The notes beneath the pieces are model-generated. The model did not search any database, was not told where the DNA came from, and was given only the letters and a program-made list of their open reading frames with translations. The position numbers and the translations under genes were made by a program. From Lachnospiraceae bacterium (GTDB taxonomy: Bacteria; Bacillota; Clostridia; Lachnospirales; Lachnospiraceae), in assembly GCA_017431345.1 (NCBI GenBank), contig JAFRLH010000085.1, positions 1 through 64,000 on the forward strand: a stretch of 64,000 nt of DNA, read 5' to 3'. Below, piece after piece: positions 24,174 through 33,707 of this stretch. Each line of letters starts with the position of its first letter. Position 1 is the stretch's first letter.

Positions 24174-27100
24174 ATGAAAAAAGGATTAATGCGCGGACTG
24201 GCCGGTATTACCGCCTCTCTGTGCGCGATCAGCCTGGTCGCAACAGCCTACACTCCTTCCAGAGAAGCCTTTATCAACACAAGGCTGGGAACCTCCAGTG
24301 TAGAACTTGTTGAGACCGGCGACGGCTCTGCCGATCCGTATTACTACGAATCGGAGTTTGCATCTCTCGGTGATCTTGTACAGGCAAATGTGGATCTTTC
24401 CGAACAGATCAGCGCAGAAGGCAGTGTCCTGCTGAAGAACACCAATAATGCGCTTCCGATTGATACTGCATCGGAAACGGTCACTCTTTGGGGACACAAC
24501 TGCATTTTCCCTGCTAAGGGCGGTATGATCGGTTCTTCCGCAGCAGCGGCAGAAGGACAGGATGATCCCGGATTCGTCGGCGGTCTGGCAGCCAGAGGCT
24601 TCAATATCAACATGGATATGGTCGATTTCTATGCAAGTGAAGAAGCTTTTGCTTATACCCGTCAGACATTCTTCCCGGGCGCAGGTCTGCTTCCTGCATT
24701 CACTCCCGCCTATGAACCGCCGCAGTTCTATATGACCGGTGAGATCCCTGCATCCATGTACACGGATGATATCCTGAAAAAAGCGGACGGTACTGCCGCG
24801 ATTGTCATCATCACCCGCGACAGCTCTGAAGCAGCAGATTACTCGCCCACGATGTTCTGTGCGACGGAAGGGGATGCTTTCGAGCGTCCGCTGGCGCTTT
24901 CCCAGTACGAGCGTGATATGATCGCGCTGGCGAAGCAGCACAGCACGAAAGTCATCGTCCTTGTGAATGCAGACAACCCTATGGAACTGAAGGAACTCAA
25001 GGAGGATGCGGAAATTGATTCCATCCTCTGGGTAGGCGCTCCCGGCGAATACGGCTTCTATGGTATTGCCGATGTCCTTTCCGGCGCCGCGAACCCTTCC
25101 GGCCGTCTGCCTGACACCTATGCGACGAACGGCACTTCTTCACCCGCTATGATGAACTTCGGCCTGTATATGTATACCAACAATACGAACAACGGTTCCG
25201 CACAGGGAGATATCCCGCAGCTTACCGAAGCGGACAAGGCGGACTGGTATCTTGTTGAGAATGAAAGCATCTACAACGGCTATAAGTACTATGAGACACG
25301 TTATGAGGATCAGATCCTTGGCCGTGCCAATGCAACAGCCACCGAAGGATCCTCCACCGGTTCCGCCTGGAATTATGAAGACGAAGTCGACTATCCTTTC
25401 GGATACGGACTTTCCTATACGGTATTCTCCAGCACCCTGGATTCTGTGGATCTTACGCTTGGAGAGGTCGGTACAGCGACTGTCACCGTTAAGAATGAAG
25501 GCGATGTCGCCGGCAAACATGCTGTAGAGCTGTTCGTACAGGCACCTTATACCGAGGGCGGCATTGAGAAATCCGCCATCCAGCTCGTTGGTTTTGGAAA
25601 GACCCAGATCCTGGAGCCCGGACAGAGCGAGACCATCACGATCGATGTGGATCCGGCACTGTTCGCAAGCTATGACGAAACTGCTGTAAAGGCTGACGGC
25701 ACACAGGGCGCCTGGGTCCTGGAAGCGGGAGATTATTATTTCTCGATCGGATCTGACGTACATGCTGCGCTGAATGATATCCTCTCTGTCAAGGATGCAT
25801 CCACCGTTGAAAAACTTCAGACGATCAATGATACCTATCTTGCTGCAGAGCATGTACAGGTATGGAATCTCGCTGAGACTGATATCGAAACTTATTCTGT
25901 AAATGTTCAGAATGCACTTCAGGAAGCGAACATCAACAACCTGATCCCGGATACAGTAGAGTATACTACCAGAACGGACTGGACAAAGGGATGGAAGACA
26001 GTGGATACCCTCACACCTACAGCCGATATGATGGTCGGTCTGACCAACTCCAACTATACGCTGAACGCGAATGGCGAAGGCGTGACATGGGGTGCTGACA
26101 ACGGGCTTACCTTCCTGCAGATGCTGGATATCGACGGCGACGGAAATATTGTCGGCGTGACAGATCTGGCCGATCCCAAGTGGGATCAGCTCGTACAGCA
26201 GATCACCCTGGATGAAGCGATCCAGTTCATCGAGTGCGGCGGTGATGATCTTGAGAACCTTGATTCCGTCATGATGCCCAGGACCTATGTAAACGACGGT
26301 CCGATCGGATTCGCATTTGACCAGGTCGCCGGTTACAAGACCCGCTGGACTGCTGCTGATTCCGCAAGACCTACTTATGTATCTGATCAGCCTGAAGCCG
26401 GATACTCCATGGCAGTATTCCCGACAGAGCCGATCGTTGCAGCTACGCTGAATAAAGAACTTGTTACCAGAGAAGGTGAACTGCTTGGTGAAGAAGCGCT
26501 CTATGCCAAGCAGTCCGGTATCATCGCGCCTGGCGTCAATCTTCATCGTACACCTTACTGCGCGAGAAACCATGAGTATTATTCAGAGGATTCCGTGCTG
26601 GTCGCCATCATGGCCAACACAGTATCCGCAGCTATGAAGTCCAAAGGCCTTATGGCGCAGTGCAAACACTTCGCTTTCAACCATCAGGAACTGAACCGTT
26701 CCGGCCTGTCCACCTTCCTGACGGAGCAGGCAGGACGTGAGAACGAACTCCGCGGATTCCAGCTTGCCATGAGCAGCAACAATACCGCTTCCATCATGAC
26801 AGCATTCAACCGTGTAGGAACTGTTTTTGCAGGCGCCCACAGCGGAATTCTCGAGCAGATCGCACGTAATGAATGGGGATTCAAAGGCGGCATCATCACC
26901 GATATGGTAAACGGCGCTGATTACATGAACTGGCGTGATACGGTAGCTGCAGGCGGCGGCGTCATGCTTTCAAATACGCCTACTTATCTGAATACCAATA
27001 TCGGAACCATGACGGATGCCAAGGAAATCATCGCAACAGATACTTTCTTCCAGCAGAAGATGCAGGATTCCCTGAAGTCCTGGCTGTACTCCGTGGCACA

Positions 27101-27254
27101 GAGCAATGCTGCGAACGGCCTCACCGAGACAACAGTGATCAAGCATGTAACGCCCTGGTGGCTGCAGGCTCTGTATGCAGCAGATGCTGTATTTGCAGCG
27201 CTGACGCTCCTGTTCGTGTTCCTCGGACTCAAGAGCAAAAAGAAAGAAGCGTAA
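24174..27254 (+). CDS. Membrane-anchored GH3 beta-glycosidase with reversed domain order
   Basis: This 1,026-residue exported enzyme has an N-terminal signal/anchor (residues 1-28) and a C-terminal helix followed by KSKKKEA. GH3 enzymes usually have the catalytic TIM barrel first; here the GH3 C-terminal sandwich comes first (about residues 70-330, starting SAEGSVLLKNTNNALPI), then an FN3-like domain (about 415-520), then the TIM barrel (about 660-960). The barrel shows CKHFAFNHQE and the nucleophile motif IITDMV with Asp910. The family acts as beta-glucosidase, beta-xylosidase or arabinosidase; the substrate is not fixed by sequence. The start is ATG 24174 behind AGGAGG; an earlier in-frame ATG at 24129 lies next to the terminator. 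The small membrane gene 15 bases downstream is surely co-transcribed. Confidence 0.85.
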   Translation: MKKGLMRGLAGITASLCAISLVATAYTPSREAFINTRLGTSSVELVETGDGSADPYYYESEFASLGDLVQANVDLSEQISAEGSVLLKNTNNALPIDTASETVTLWGHNCIFPAKGGMIGSSAAAAEGQDDPGFVGGLAARGFNINMDMVDFYASEEAFAYTRQTFFPGAGLLPAFTPAYEPPQFYMTGEIPASMYTDDILKKADGTAAIVIITRDSSEAADYSPTMFCATEGDAFERPLALSQYERDMIALAKQHSTKVIVLVNADNPMELKELKEDAEIDSILWVGAPGEYGFYGIADVLSGAANPSGRLPDTYATNGTSSPAMMNFGLYMYTNNTNNGSAQGDIPQLTEADKADWYLVENESIYNGYKYYETRYEDQILGRANATATEGSSTGSAWNYEDEVDYPFGYGLSYTVFSSTLDSVDLTLGEVGTATVTVKNEGDVAGKHAVELFVQAPYTEGGIEKSAIQLVGFGKTQILEPGQSETITIDVDPALFASYDETAVKADGTQGAWVLEAGDYYFSIGSDVHAALNDILSVKDASTVEKLQTINDTYLAAEHVQVWNLAETDIETYSVNVQNALQEANINNLIPDTVEYTTRTDWTKGWKTVDTLTPTADMMVGLTNSNYTLNANGEGVTWGADNGLTFLQMLDIDGDGNIVGVTDLADPKWDQLVQQITLDEAIQFIECGGDDLENLDSVMMPRTYVNDGPIGFAFDQVAGYKTRWTAADSARPTYVSDQPEAGYSMAVFPTEPIVAATLNKELVTREGELLGEEALYAKQSGIIAPGVNLHRTPYCARNHEYYSEDSVLVAIMANTVSAAMKSKGLMAQCKHFAFNHQELNRSGLSTFLTEQAGRENELRGFQLAMSSNNTASIMTAFNRVGTVFAGAHSGILEQIARNEWGFKGGIITDMVNGADYMNWRDTVAAGGGVMLSNTPTYLNTNIGTMTDAKEIIATDTFFQQKMQDSLKSWLYSVAQSNAANGLTETTVIKHVTPWWLQALYAADAVFAALTLLFVFLGLKSKKKEA

Positions 27255-27269
27255 GGGAGGAGACAGACT

Positions 27270-27653
27270 ATGAAGAAGAGTTTCGGTTTATTTGTTGAAC
27301 TGATCGCTGCTGTCGTCGGTATCGTAAGTATCGTTATGTACGGCGGATCACTGGTAAAAACACAGAACACATACATCTTTCTGATCGCTGCTGTTGTTGT
27401 AGCAGTCATTGCTGCAATCGGAGCACAGAAGAATCCCAGGGTCTGCAACTGGGGCGCACCTATTGCTGCCGCGCTTGCTGCTGCCGGCATCGGTTACAGC
27501 ATTACTGTCATGTCTGATGCAATCGGATATGTAATCTCCGGTCTGTATACCATGGATGATATCCGAGGCTGGGTCAATTTTATGATCGCTGCCTGTGTCG
27601 CATGGCTGCTCTACATGATCGCCGGATTTACCGGAATGGCTAAAGAAGCTTAA
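27270..27653 (+). CDS. Small four-helix membrane protein, GH3 partner
   Basis: This 127-residue protein has four predicted transmembrane helices and almost no polar loops. No enzyme motif is visible and I do not recognise its family by name. It starts 15 bases after the GH3 stop with GGGAGGAG ahead of the ATG, so it is translated from the same message. Because the GH3 protein has membrane anchors at both ends, a role in anchoring or folding that enzyme is a reasonable guess, but it is only inference from position. Confidence 0.7.
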   Translation: MKKSFGLFVELIAAVVGIVSIVMYGGSLVKTQNTYIFLIAAVVVAVIAAIGAQKNPRVCNWGAPIAAALAAAGIGYSITVMSDAIGYVISGLYTMDDIRGWVNFMIAACVAWLLYMIAGFTGMAKEA

Positions 27654-27660
27654 TATCATC

Positions 27661-27720
27661 CGATCCGGTGCTGGCCGGATCGACGCAATTGCCTCGTGCA
27701 GCGATGTACGGGGCAATTGC
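27661..27720 (+). terminator. Two successive hairpins after the GH3/membrane gene pair
   Basis: CGATCCGG/CCGGATCG (27661-27682) and GCAATTGCC/GGCAATTGC (27685-27720) are perfect stems directly after the stop codon. Neither is followed by a T-run, so they may protect the 3' end or form a weak terminator. Confidence 0.45.
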
Positions 27721-27772
27721 TGGTAAAAGAGGAAAATCTGTTCGCGCTGTTATTTTACAGTTTGCGGCATTA

Positions 27773-27803
27773 TTGTATATTTTTGCTGTCATTGTGTTAT
27801 AAT
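27773..27803 (+). promoter_or_regulatory. Promoter of the GH43-GH2-symporter operon
   Basis: A consensus TATAAT (27798-27803) with an extended TGT ahead of it and a poor -35 TTGTAT (27773-27778, 19-base spacer) lies 34 bases before the GH43 start. Dependence on an activator would fit the weak -35. Confidence 0.6.
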
Positions 27804-27836
27804 CAATATAGTCTTTGTTTTCTGGAGGAAGTTCAT

Positions 27837-29300
27837 ATGAAATCAAAAATGGCTTTCAACCCTTATCTTCCGAGCTGGGAATATGTGCCGGATGCTGAGC
27901 CGCATGTGGTAGACGGAAGAGTTTATGTATACGGTTCCCATGACCTGTTTAACGGGATTAATTTCTGCCTTGGCGATTATGTCTGCTGGTCCGCACCGGT
28001 CGACGATCTCGGGAACTGGACTTATCACGGCGTGATCTTTAAGCGTGAGCAGGATCCCGCCGCACCGAAGAACCGCATCACGAACGGCCTTGCGGCGCCG
28101 GATATGGTCGTTGGTCCAGACGGCAGGTATTATCTGTATTATTTCATGGGCGGTACCAAAATGATTTCTGTGGCTGTCTGTGACGAACCTGCCGGAAAGT
28201 ATGAATTCTACGGCTATGTGAAATACAAAGACGGAACGCCGATCGGAAAGCGGGGAGAGCCTTTCCAGTTCGATCCCGGGTGCCTGATGGATGAAGACGG
28301 AAGGCTTTATCTGTACACCGGTTTCGCATTCGGCGGAAATCCGATCCTTCTGGATGGTTCCAAACCCACCACAGAAGGCCCGATGTGGTTCGAAATTGAT
28401 ACGAATGATATGCTGACAGTCATTTCCGGTGACGAGCTGAACTATATCGGTGTGCTTACCGGTGAGAAGGCAAAAGGTACGCCTTATGAGGAGCAGCCTT
28501 TCGGCGAGGCAAGCTCCATGAGGAAATTCAACGGGAAGTATTATTTTATCTACAGTTCCCTGAACAGCCACAATCTTTGCTATGCAGTCAGCGACAAGCC
28601 TACGGAAGGTTTTGAGTTCGGCGGCATCCTGATCAGCTGCGGCGATATCGGACTTCCGGGCGTGCCGGATGTGAAACATGCGCATATGGATACCGGCAAT
28701 ACACACGGCAGCCTGATCGAGATCGAAGGGAAATATTACATTTTCTACCATCGTCACTCGAACCGCAAGCAGTCCTCCAGACAGGCCTGTGCGGAAGAGA
28801 TCCGTTTTGAAGACGGAAAGTTCTATCAGGCGGAAATGACCTCCTGCGGTCTGAACAGAGGTCCGCTTCCCGGAAAGGGACATATCCCGGCCTACTCAGC
28901 CTGCAATGTATTCGGAAAGAATGGAACGCGTTTCCTTTCCATGATCAAATATCCGAAGGGAAGCTGCCCGTATCTGACCCAGAAGGGCAAAGACCGCGAG
29001 ACAGGTCCCGACCAGTACGTTTCCAATTTCTGCACGGACTGCACGGTAGCGTTCAAGTATTTTGATCTCAGGAACACCACAAAGATCAGAGTCAATCTGC
29101 AGGGCTACGGCACGAACTGCGACGTTGTGATCCGTACAAAGGAAGACGGCGATATCATCAGCCGGATTCCTGTACGTACTGCCAAACAGGAGCGCGGATT
29201 TGTCGGGGAGCTGCCGGAAGGACTCGGCGAAAAAGAAGCACTCTACTTCAGTATTGAAGGAAAAGGAACCTATGATTTCATTTCCTTTGATCTTGCATAA
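27837..29300 (+). CDS. GH43-family glycosidase (arabinosidase/xylosidase type), cytoplasmic
   Basis: This 487-residue protein without signal peptide has a five-bladed GH43 propeller. The probable base aspartate lies in YVPDAEPH, the second acidic residue in LAAPDMVVG, and the acid glutamate in FGEASSM. A C-terminal beta-sandwich of about 130 residues follows. GH43 enzymes remove arabinose, xylose or galactose units from plant glycan side chains. The start is ATG 27837, eight bases after GGAGG. It shares an operon with GH2 and the GPH symporter (gaps of 30 and 9 bases), which fits intracellular trimming of imported oligosaccharides. A paralogue (35529-36953) shares the layout and many motifs. 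Confidence 0.85.
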   Translation: MKSKMAFNPYLPSWEYVPDAEPHVVDGRVYVYGSHDLFNGINFCLGDYVCWSAPVDDLGNWTYHGVIFKREQDPAAPKNRITNGLAAPDMVVGPDGRYYLYYFMGGTKMISVAVCDEPAGKYEFYGYVKYKDGTPIGKRGEPFQFDPGCLMDEDGRLYLYTGFAFGGNPILLDGSKPTTEGPMWFEIDTNDMLTVISGDELNYIGVLTGEKAKGTPYEEQPFGEASSMRKFNGKYYFIYSSLNSHNLCYAVSDKPTEGFEFGGILISCGDIGLPGVPDVKHAHMDTGNTHGSLIEIEGKYYIFYHRHSNRKQSSRQACAEEIRFEDGKFYQAEMTSCGLNRGPLPGKGHIPAYSACNVFGKNGTRFLSMIKYPKGSCPYLTQKGKDRETGPDQYVSNFCTDCTVAFKYFDLRNTTKIRVNLQGYGTNCDVVIRTKEDGDIISRIPVRTAKQERGFVGELPEGLGEKEALYFSIEGKGTYDFISFDLA

Positions 29301-29330
29301 GATCCCCGGGCAGGGAGAAAAGAGGAAGCA

Positions 29331-31727
29331 ATGAAAAAACTGTTATTTAATGAGAACTGGACAGTGAACTGTTTGACCAGAGAGACCGAGCCGAAGATCG
29401 TTACGGTCCCCCATGACGCCATGATCGACGAGCCCAGAACGCCGGACAGTGCCGGCGAGGGCAATATCGGCTGGTATATCGGCGGAGATTATGAATATAC
29501 AAAAAAATTCACTGCGCCGGAAGAATGGAAGGATCAGAAAGCACTCCTTGAATTTGAAGGCGTGTATCATAACGCAGAGGTGTATCTGAACGGAGAAAAG
29601 GCTGCGTTCCGTCCTTACGGATATACCAATTTCTATGTGGACATGAGTCCGTTCCTGAAGTACGGCGAAAAAAATGAGGTGAAGGTGATCGCCAGGAATG
29701 CGGACCAGCCGAACAGCAGATGGTATTCCGGTACGGGTATCTACCGTCCCGTAAATATCTGGCTGGGCGGGGAGAAGCATATTCCGGTCAACGGTGTGAA
29801 GATCACTACGACGGATTACGCCGCCGGGAAGATTGAGGTAATGGTAAAACTTTCCGTACCGGGCGAAGTGCATGTAGAGATCATAGACGGGGAAGAAGTG
29901 ATCGCCGGCCGTTCCTTTACCAGTACAAAGAAATCCGTTAAATTCCCGTTCACGATCAAAGACGCGAAGCTCTGGGATACGGAGAATCCGAACCTTTATA
30001 CCTGCCGTGTAACATTTGGCGACGATGTTGTCTGTGAGAACTTCGGCATCCGGACGCTTGCCTGGAATCCGGTGGAAGGAATGACGATCAACGGAAAGAG
30101 AATCATCCTCCGCGGCGCCTGTATCCATCACGACAACGGCTTCCTCGGCGCCTGCGCATTTCCGGAGGCGGAAGAGCGTAAGGTGAGACTGCATAAAGAG
30201 AATGGCTATAATGCGCTTCGTTCTTCCCATAATCCCTGCTCGAAGGCGATCCTGGATGCCTGCGACCGTCTCGGTATGCTCATGATGGATGAGTTTGCCG
30301 ATGCATGGACCATGCATAAGACCAAATACGATTATGTTACTTATCTGAAAGACTGGTGGGAGAAAGATCTCGCCGACATGGTGGATAAGGATTACAACCA
30401 TCCCTGCGTGATCGCTTATTCGACCGGCAATGAGGTCGCTGAGACAGCACGTCCGGAAGGAATCACTTTCACTGGAGAAATGACGGAATACCTGCACAAG
30501 CTGGATCCTACCCGTCCCGTTTCCTGCGGCATCAACATCTTCTTCAATTTCCTGAGCTCCATCGGACTTGGCGTATACAGTGACGATAAAGCCGAGAAGG
30601 AAGCCGCTGCTGCAGCTGCCGCCGCCGCAGAAGGAAAAAAGAAAAAGAAAGGCGCCGTCGGCAGTGAGTTCTACAATAAGCTTGCCTGCGTCATGGGCGA
30701 CAAGTTCATGAAGTTCGGCGCGACATTATATCCCTGCGACGTGAAGACCAGAGACGCTTATGCGAACATGGATCTTGCCGGATACAATTACGGAATCTGG
30801 CGCTATAAGAAGGATATGAGGAAGTATCCGAACCGACTGATCCTCGGCTCCGAGACGTTCTGCAAGGACGCCTGGCTGTTCTGGGATATCGCGAAAGATA
30901 ATCCGCAGATCATAGGCGATTTCGTCTGGGCCGGTATGGATTACATCGGCGAGACCGGCATGGGCGCGCCTGAGTACGGTGATTATCATATGGATGCCGA
31001 AGAAACGCAGATGACCGGCGGAAACGGAAGGATCGATATCACCGGAAAGAGAAGGGCGGAAGCAGCTTATACGCTGGTCGCGCTTGAACAGGAAGCCGGT
31101 CCTCTGATCGGCGTACAGCCGGTCGACAGGACGGATAATCCCAACCTGACCGGATGGAGCCTGACAAAGGCAGTAGAGAGCTGGGCCTGGAACGGATGTG
31201 AAGGGAAGAATGCGACTGTGGAAGTGTATTCCAGAGCTGCTGAAGTGGAACTGCAGATCAACGGCAGAAGTGTCGGAAAGAAGAAGACAAGCAAGACTGC
31301 CAGAACACTGTTCACGGTTCCCTATGAAGCCGGTACCCTGTCAGCGATTGCCTATAATGAAGCAGGCGAAGAGACCGGATTTTATTCTCTTCAGTCGGCT
31401 TCCGAACATACCGAACTCAGGATGGTACCGGAGGAGACGCCGAAAGCCGGTAAGCTTTGCTGGCTGCGGCTGAAATATACTGATGAGAACGGCATTGTCA
31501 AACCGCTGGAGAGACATATGCTGAAACTCAGAATTGAAAATGGGGATCTGCTGGGTCTCGGCTGCGCCAATGCTTATGTGGACGGCAATTATACAACAGA
31601 TACAACGGATACTTACTATGGGGAAGCGCTTGCGATCATCCGCCCGAAGAGAGCCGGAGAGATGAAAGTGACCGTGACGCAGGATGATTTCGGCGGTGTG
31701 TTTACAGAGACCTTTACGGTGTTATAA
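29331..31727 (+). CDS. GH2-family glycosidase (beta-galactosidase/glucuronidase type) with Ala/Lys-rich insert
   Basis: This 798-residue cytoplasmic enzyme has sugar-binding and immunoglobulin-like domains (1-260), a TIM barrel with acid/base E368 in STGNEV and nucleophile E508 in LGSETF, and a C-terminal domain like those of compact GH2 beta-galactosidases. GH2 members hydrolyse beta-galactosides, beta-glucuronides or related bonds; the exact sugar is not clear. Residues 421-445 form an unusual low-complexity insert (a run of nine alanines, then E-G and five lysines) between the two catalytic glutamates. The start has GAGGAAG. It is in one operon with the GH43 and symporter genes. Confidence 0.85.
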   Translation: MKKLLFNENWTVNCLTRETEPKIVTVPHDAMIDEPRTPDSAGEGNIGWYIGGDYEYTKKFTAPEEWKDQKALLEFEGVYHNAEVYLNGEKAAFRPYGYTNFYVDMSPFLKYGEKNEVKVIARNADQPNSRWYSGTGIYRPVNIWLGGEKHIPVNGVKITTTDYAAGKIEVMVKLSVPGEVHVEIIDGEEVIAGRSFTSTKKSVKFPFTIKDAKLWDTENPNLYTCRVTFGDDVVCENFGIRTLAWNPVEGMTINGKRIILRGACIHHDNGFLGACAFPEAEERKVRLHKENGYNALRSSHNPCSKAILDACDRLGMLMMDEFADAWTMHKTKYDYVTYLKDWWEKDLADMVDKDYNHPCVIAYSTGNEVAETARPEGITFTGEMTEYLHKLDPTRPVSCGINIFFNFLSSIGLGVYSDDKAEKEAAAAAAAAAEGKKKKKGAVGSEFYNKLACVMGDKFMKFGATLYPCDVKTRDAYANMDLAGYNYGIWRYKKDMRKYPNRLILGSETFCKDAWLFWDIAKDNPQIIGDFVWAGMDYIGETGMGAPEYGDYHMDAEETQMTGGNGRIDITGKRRAEAAYTLVALEQEAGPLIGVQPVDRTDNPNLTGWSLTKAVESWAWNGCEGKNATVEVYSRAAEVELQINGRSVGKKKTSKTARTLFTVPYEAGTLSAIAYNEAGEETGFYSLQSASEHTELRMVPEETPKAGKLCWLRLKYTDENGIVKPLERHMLKLRIENGDLLGLGCANAYVDGNYTTDTTDTYYGEALAIIRPKRAGEMKVTVTQDDFGGVFTETFTVL

Positions 31728-31736
31728 GGAGAAATA

Positions 31737-33446
31737 ATGGAGAAGTTTTTCAACACCCCTGCGCTGAAGACCAGGATCAAATCCAGCAGTGTTAAACTGC
31801 AGGAAATGTTCATCGGCTACCTGATCGCGCCGCTGTGCGCCATGATGGCGAACTCGATCTTCAGTGCATATCTTACAAGATATTACGCAGACGTGATCGG
31901 CCTTACCGACAGTCAGTTCGGTGTCTTTTCCATGATGCTGCCGATCGTTTCCGCGATCGTCGTTGTTATCGGAAATATTTTTGTCGGCCAGCTGATAGAC
32001 AATACACGTACGCCGGCCGGAAAAGCAAGGCCTTACTTGCTGCTGGGAGCGCCTGTCATGGCCGTCGCGATTATTCTGCTGTTCATGACACCTGGCGGAG
32101 ATAATCCCCAGGCAGAGAATTATCTGATGAAGATGGTCTGGATCGCGATATCCTTCAACCTGTTCTATTCCATCGGATATCCCTGCTACTATACGGCGCA
32201 CAGCTCGATGGTCGCACTTTCCACAAGAAACGGAAACCAGAGAGGCGTTCTGGCGACCTTGTCTAATGCTTCCATGGTTGCCGCAGCCGGCGTGGGTGCC
32301 AGCATCCTTGTGCCCGTCCTTCTGCAGCCGTTCATGTTCGTGACCGGTGCCGACGGGACGATCGACCGTGTGGCCAGCTACGCGAACTGGAGGATCCTCG
32401 GTATTGCGCTTGCTGTACTGACATTCCTTGGAATTGTACTGGAGTACTATTTCACCAGAGAGCGTATCACGGAGGAATCCATGGCGCTTGGCGTGAAGGA
32501 AGAGAAACTTCCCATGCGCACCCATGTAAAGGCATGTACTGCTGACAAATACTGGTGGATGGTCATCCTGTTCATCCTGTTCTTCCAGATGGGCCAGCTT
32601 GTTAAGAATACTTCCATGAGCTTTTATGTCAGATGGATGTTCGATTCCGTTATAGCATCCGCAGCGCCGGAATCCACGTCCGGTGCACTGATGTCCACAC
32701 TCGGTCTGGTCGGCGGTCTGCCCTCTGCAGTCGGTATGGTCATTGCCTGGCCGCTTGCCAGCAAGCTTGGAAAGAAACGAGCGATCGTTCTCGGCCTGAT
32801 CCTTTCACTGGTCGGCGGTATTGTAGCTTTCCTGAATGTGCATAATTTCATTACCGTTACGCTGGGTGTTGTCCTGAAGGCGGTCGGTATTATTCCCGCT
32901 CAGTATGTTATGGTCGCGCTTCTGTCTGACGTCCTGGATCATCTGGAAGCAAAGAACGGCTTCCGTTCCGACGGCTTTACGATGTCGATCTACGGTGCTA
33001 CGATGGTAGGACTTGCCGTACTTTCCATGGGTATCGTGAACATTTTCCTCGGAGCGCTTGGTTATGATGCGACGCTGACAAAGCAGACTGCATCCACCGA
33101 GACAGGTATGGTCATCGCCTATCTGTGTATGGATATGATCGGTTTTGCACTTTCCATCATCCTGCTCTGGAGAATGGATGTCGAGAAGTATATCGATGAA
33201 GACAAGGCTGCGATCCTGGAACGCCAGAAAGCGGCGGTGCTGGCAGAAGGCGGCACCTGGATCGATCCGGAAGAACGCGCCAGAATGGAACAGGAAGAAG
33301 CGGACCGTGCTGCGGAAGCAGAACGCATCAGCGAACTGAAGAAGCAATGCGAACAGAAGGGACTGAATTTCGAAGAAGAGAATCAGAAATATCTGGAAGC
33401 ACAGGAAAAGAAAAAGAACAGCCTGCTTGGCAAGCTGCTCGGATAA
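31737..33446 (+). CDS. GPH-family glycoside:cation symporter (first copy)
   Basis: This 569-residue permease has about 12 transmembrane helices. The family hallmarks are visible: GQLIDNTRTPAGKARPYLL in the loop after helix 2 and SDVLDHLEAKNGFRSDGF in the loop near helix 10. GPH symporters take up di- and oligosaccharides or glycosides with Na+ or H+. A charged cytosolic tail (about residues 490-569) rich in E, K and Q ends in NSLLGKLLG and shares the motif AEGGTWIDPEER with the second copy. The start lies 9 bases after GH2 with AAGGAG. This is the likely importer for the substrate that GH43 and GH2 degrade. Confidence 0.87.
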   Translation: MEKFFNTPALKTRIKSSSVKLQEMFIGYLIAPLCAMMANSIFSAYLTRYYADVIGLTDSQFGVFSMMLPIVSAIVVVIGNIFVGQLIDNTRTPAGKARPYLLLGAPVMAVAIILLFMTPGGDNPQAENYLMKMVWIAISFNLFYSIGYPCYYTAHSSMVALSTRNGNQRGVLATLSNASMVAAAGVGASILVPVLLQPFMFVTGADGTIDRVASYANWRILGIALAVLTFLGIVLEYYFTRERITEESMALGVKEEKLPMRTHVKACTADKYWWMVILFILFFQMGQLVKNTSMSFYVRWMFDSVIASAAPESTSGALMSTLGLVGGLPSAVGMVIAWPLASKLGKKRAIVLGLILSLVGGIVAFLNVHNFITVTLGVVLKAVGIIPAQYVMVALLSDVLDHLEAKNGFRSDGFTMSIYGATMVGLAVLSMGIVNIFLGALGYDATLTKQTASTETGMVIAYLCMDMIGFALSIILLWRMDVEKYIDEDKAAILERQKAAVLAEGGTWIDPEERARMEQEEADRAAEAERISELKKQCEQKGLNFEEENQKYLEAQEKKKNSLLGKLLG

Positions 33447-33535
33447 AAGAGTCAGTAAACCAGGGGACGGTTCTCTGCTCCAACAGAAAATGTGAACCGG
33501 AGGACGGATCTCCGGCCCAACGGATAATTTCGCAC

Positions 33536-33566
33536 AGGAGGCTGACAGATCAGCCTCCTTTTCATT
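33536..33566 (+). terminator. Intrinsic terminator after the first symporter
   Basis: A perfect 10-bp stem AGGAGGCTGA (33536-33545) / TCAGCCTCCT (33550-33559) with a 4-base loop is followed by TTTCATTTT. Confidence 0.85.
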
Positions 33567-33604
33567 TTACGCAAAAAAAGATACATTTCACGCCAGTGCG
33601 CAAA

Positions 33605-33630
33605 AATAATATCGCTATTATGATATTATT
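33605..33630. promoter_or_regulatory. 9-bp inverted repeat, probable operator of the second symporter operon
   Basis: AATAATATC (33605-33613) and GATATTATT (33622-33630) are perfect inverted copies around eight bases containing TATTAT, which could serve as a -10. The site lies about 78 bases before the symporter start and downstream of the preceding terminator, as expected for a regulator site over a promoter. Confidence 0.45.
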
Positions 33631-33707
33631 GGCATGAATTAACGAGGATTCAGGTGAACCGGGGGACGGTTCCACGTCTCAGAGAACCTGATTCCCGGGA
33701 GGAGAAA

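Larger units (their letters stand above)
33458..33680 (+). repeat. Three degenerate copies of an AACCRGGGGACGGTTC intergenic motif
   Basis: Copies occur at 33458-33475, 33494-33512 and 33656-33680. Only the core AACC-G-GGACGG is constant. They flank the terminator and the inverted repeat in the 261-base gap between the two symporter genes; none encodes anything recognisable. Confidence 0.6.

Noticed and set aside
24174..27254. Frameshift or gene fusion to explain the reversed GH3 domains
   Set aside because: The frame is continuous with one good start and a C-terminal anchor. Reversed-order GH3 enzymes are a known arrangement.
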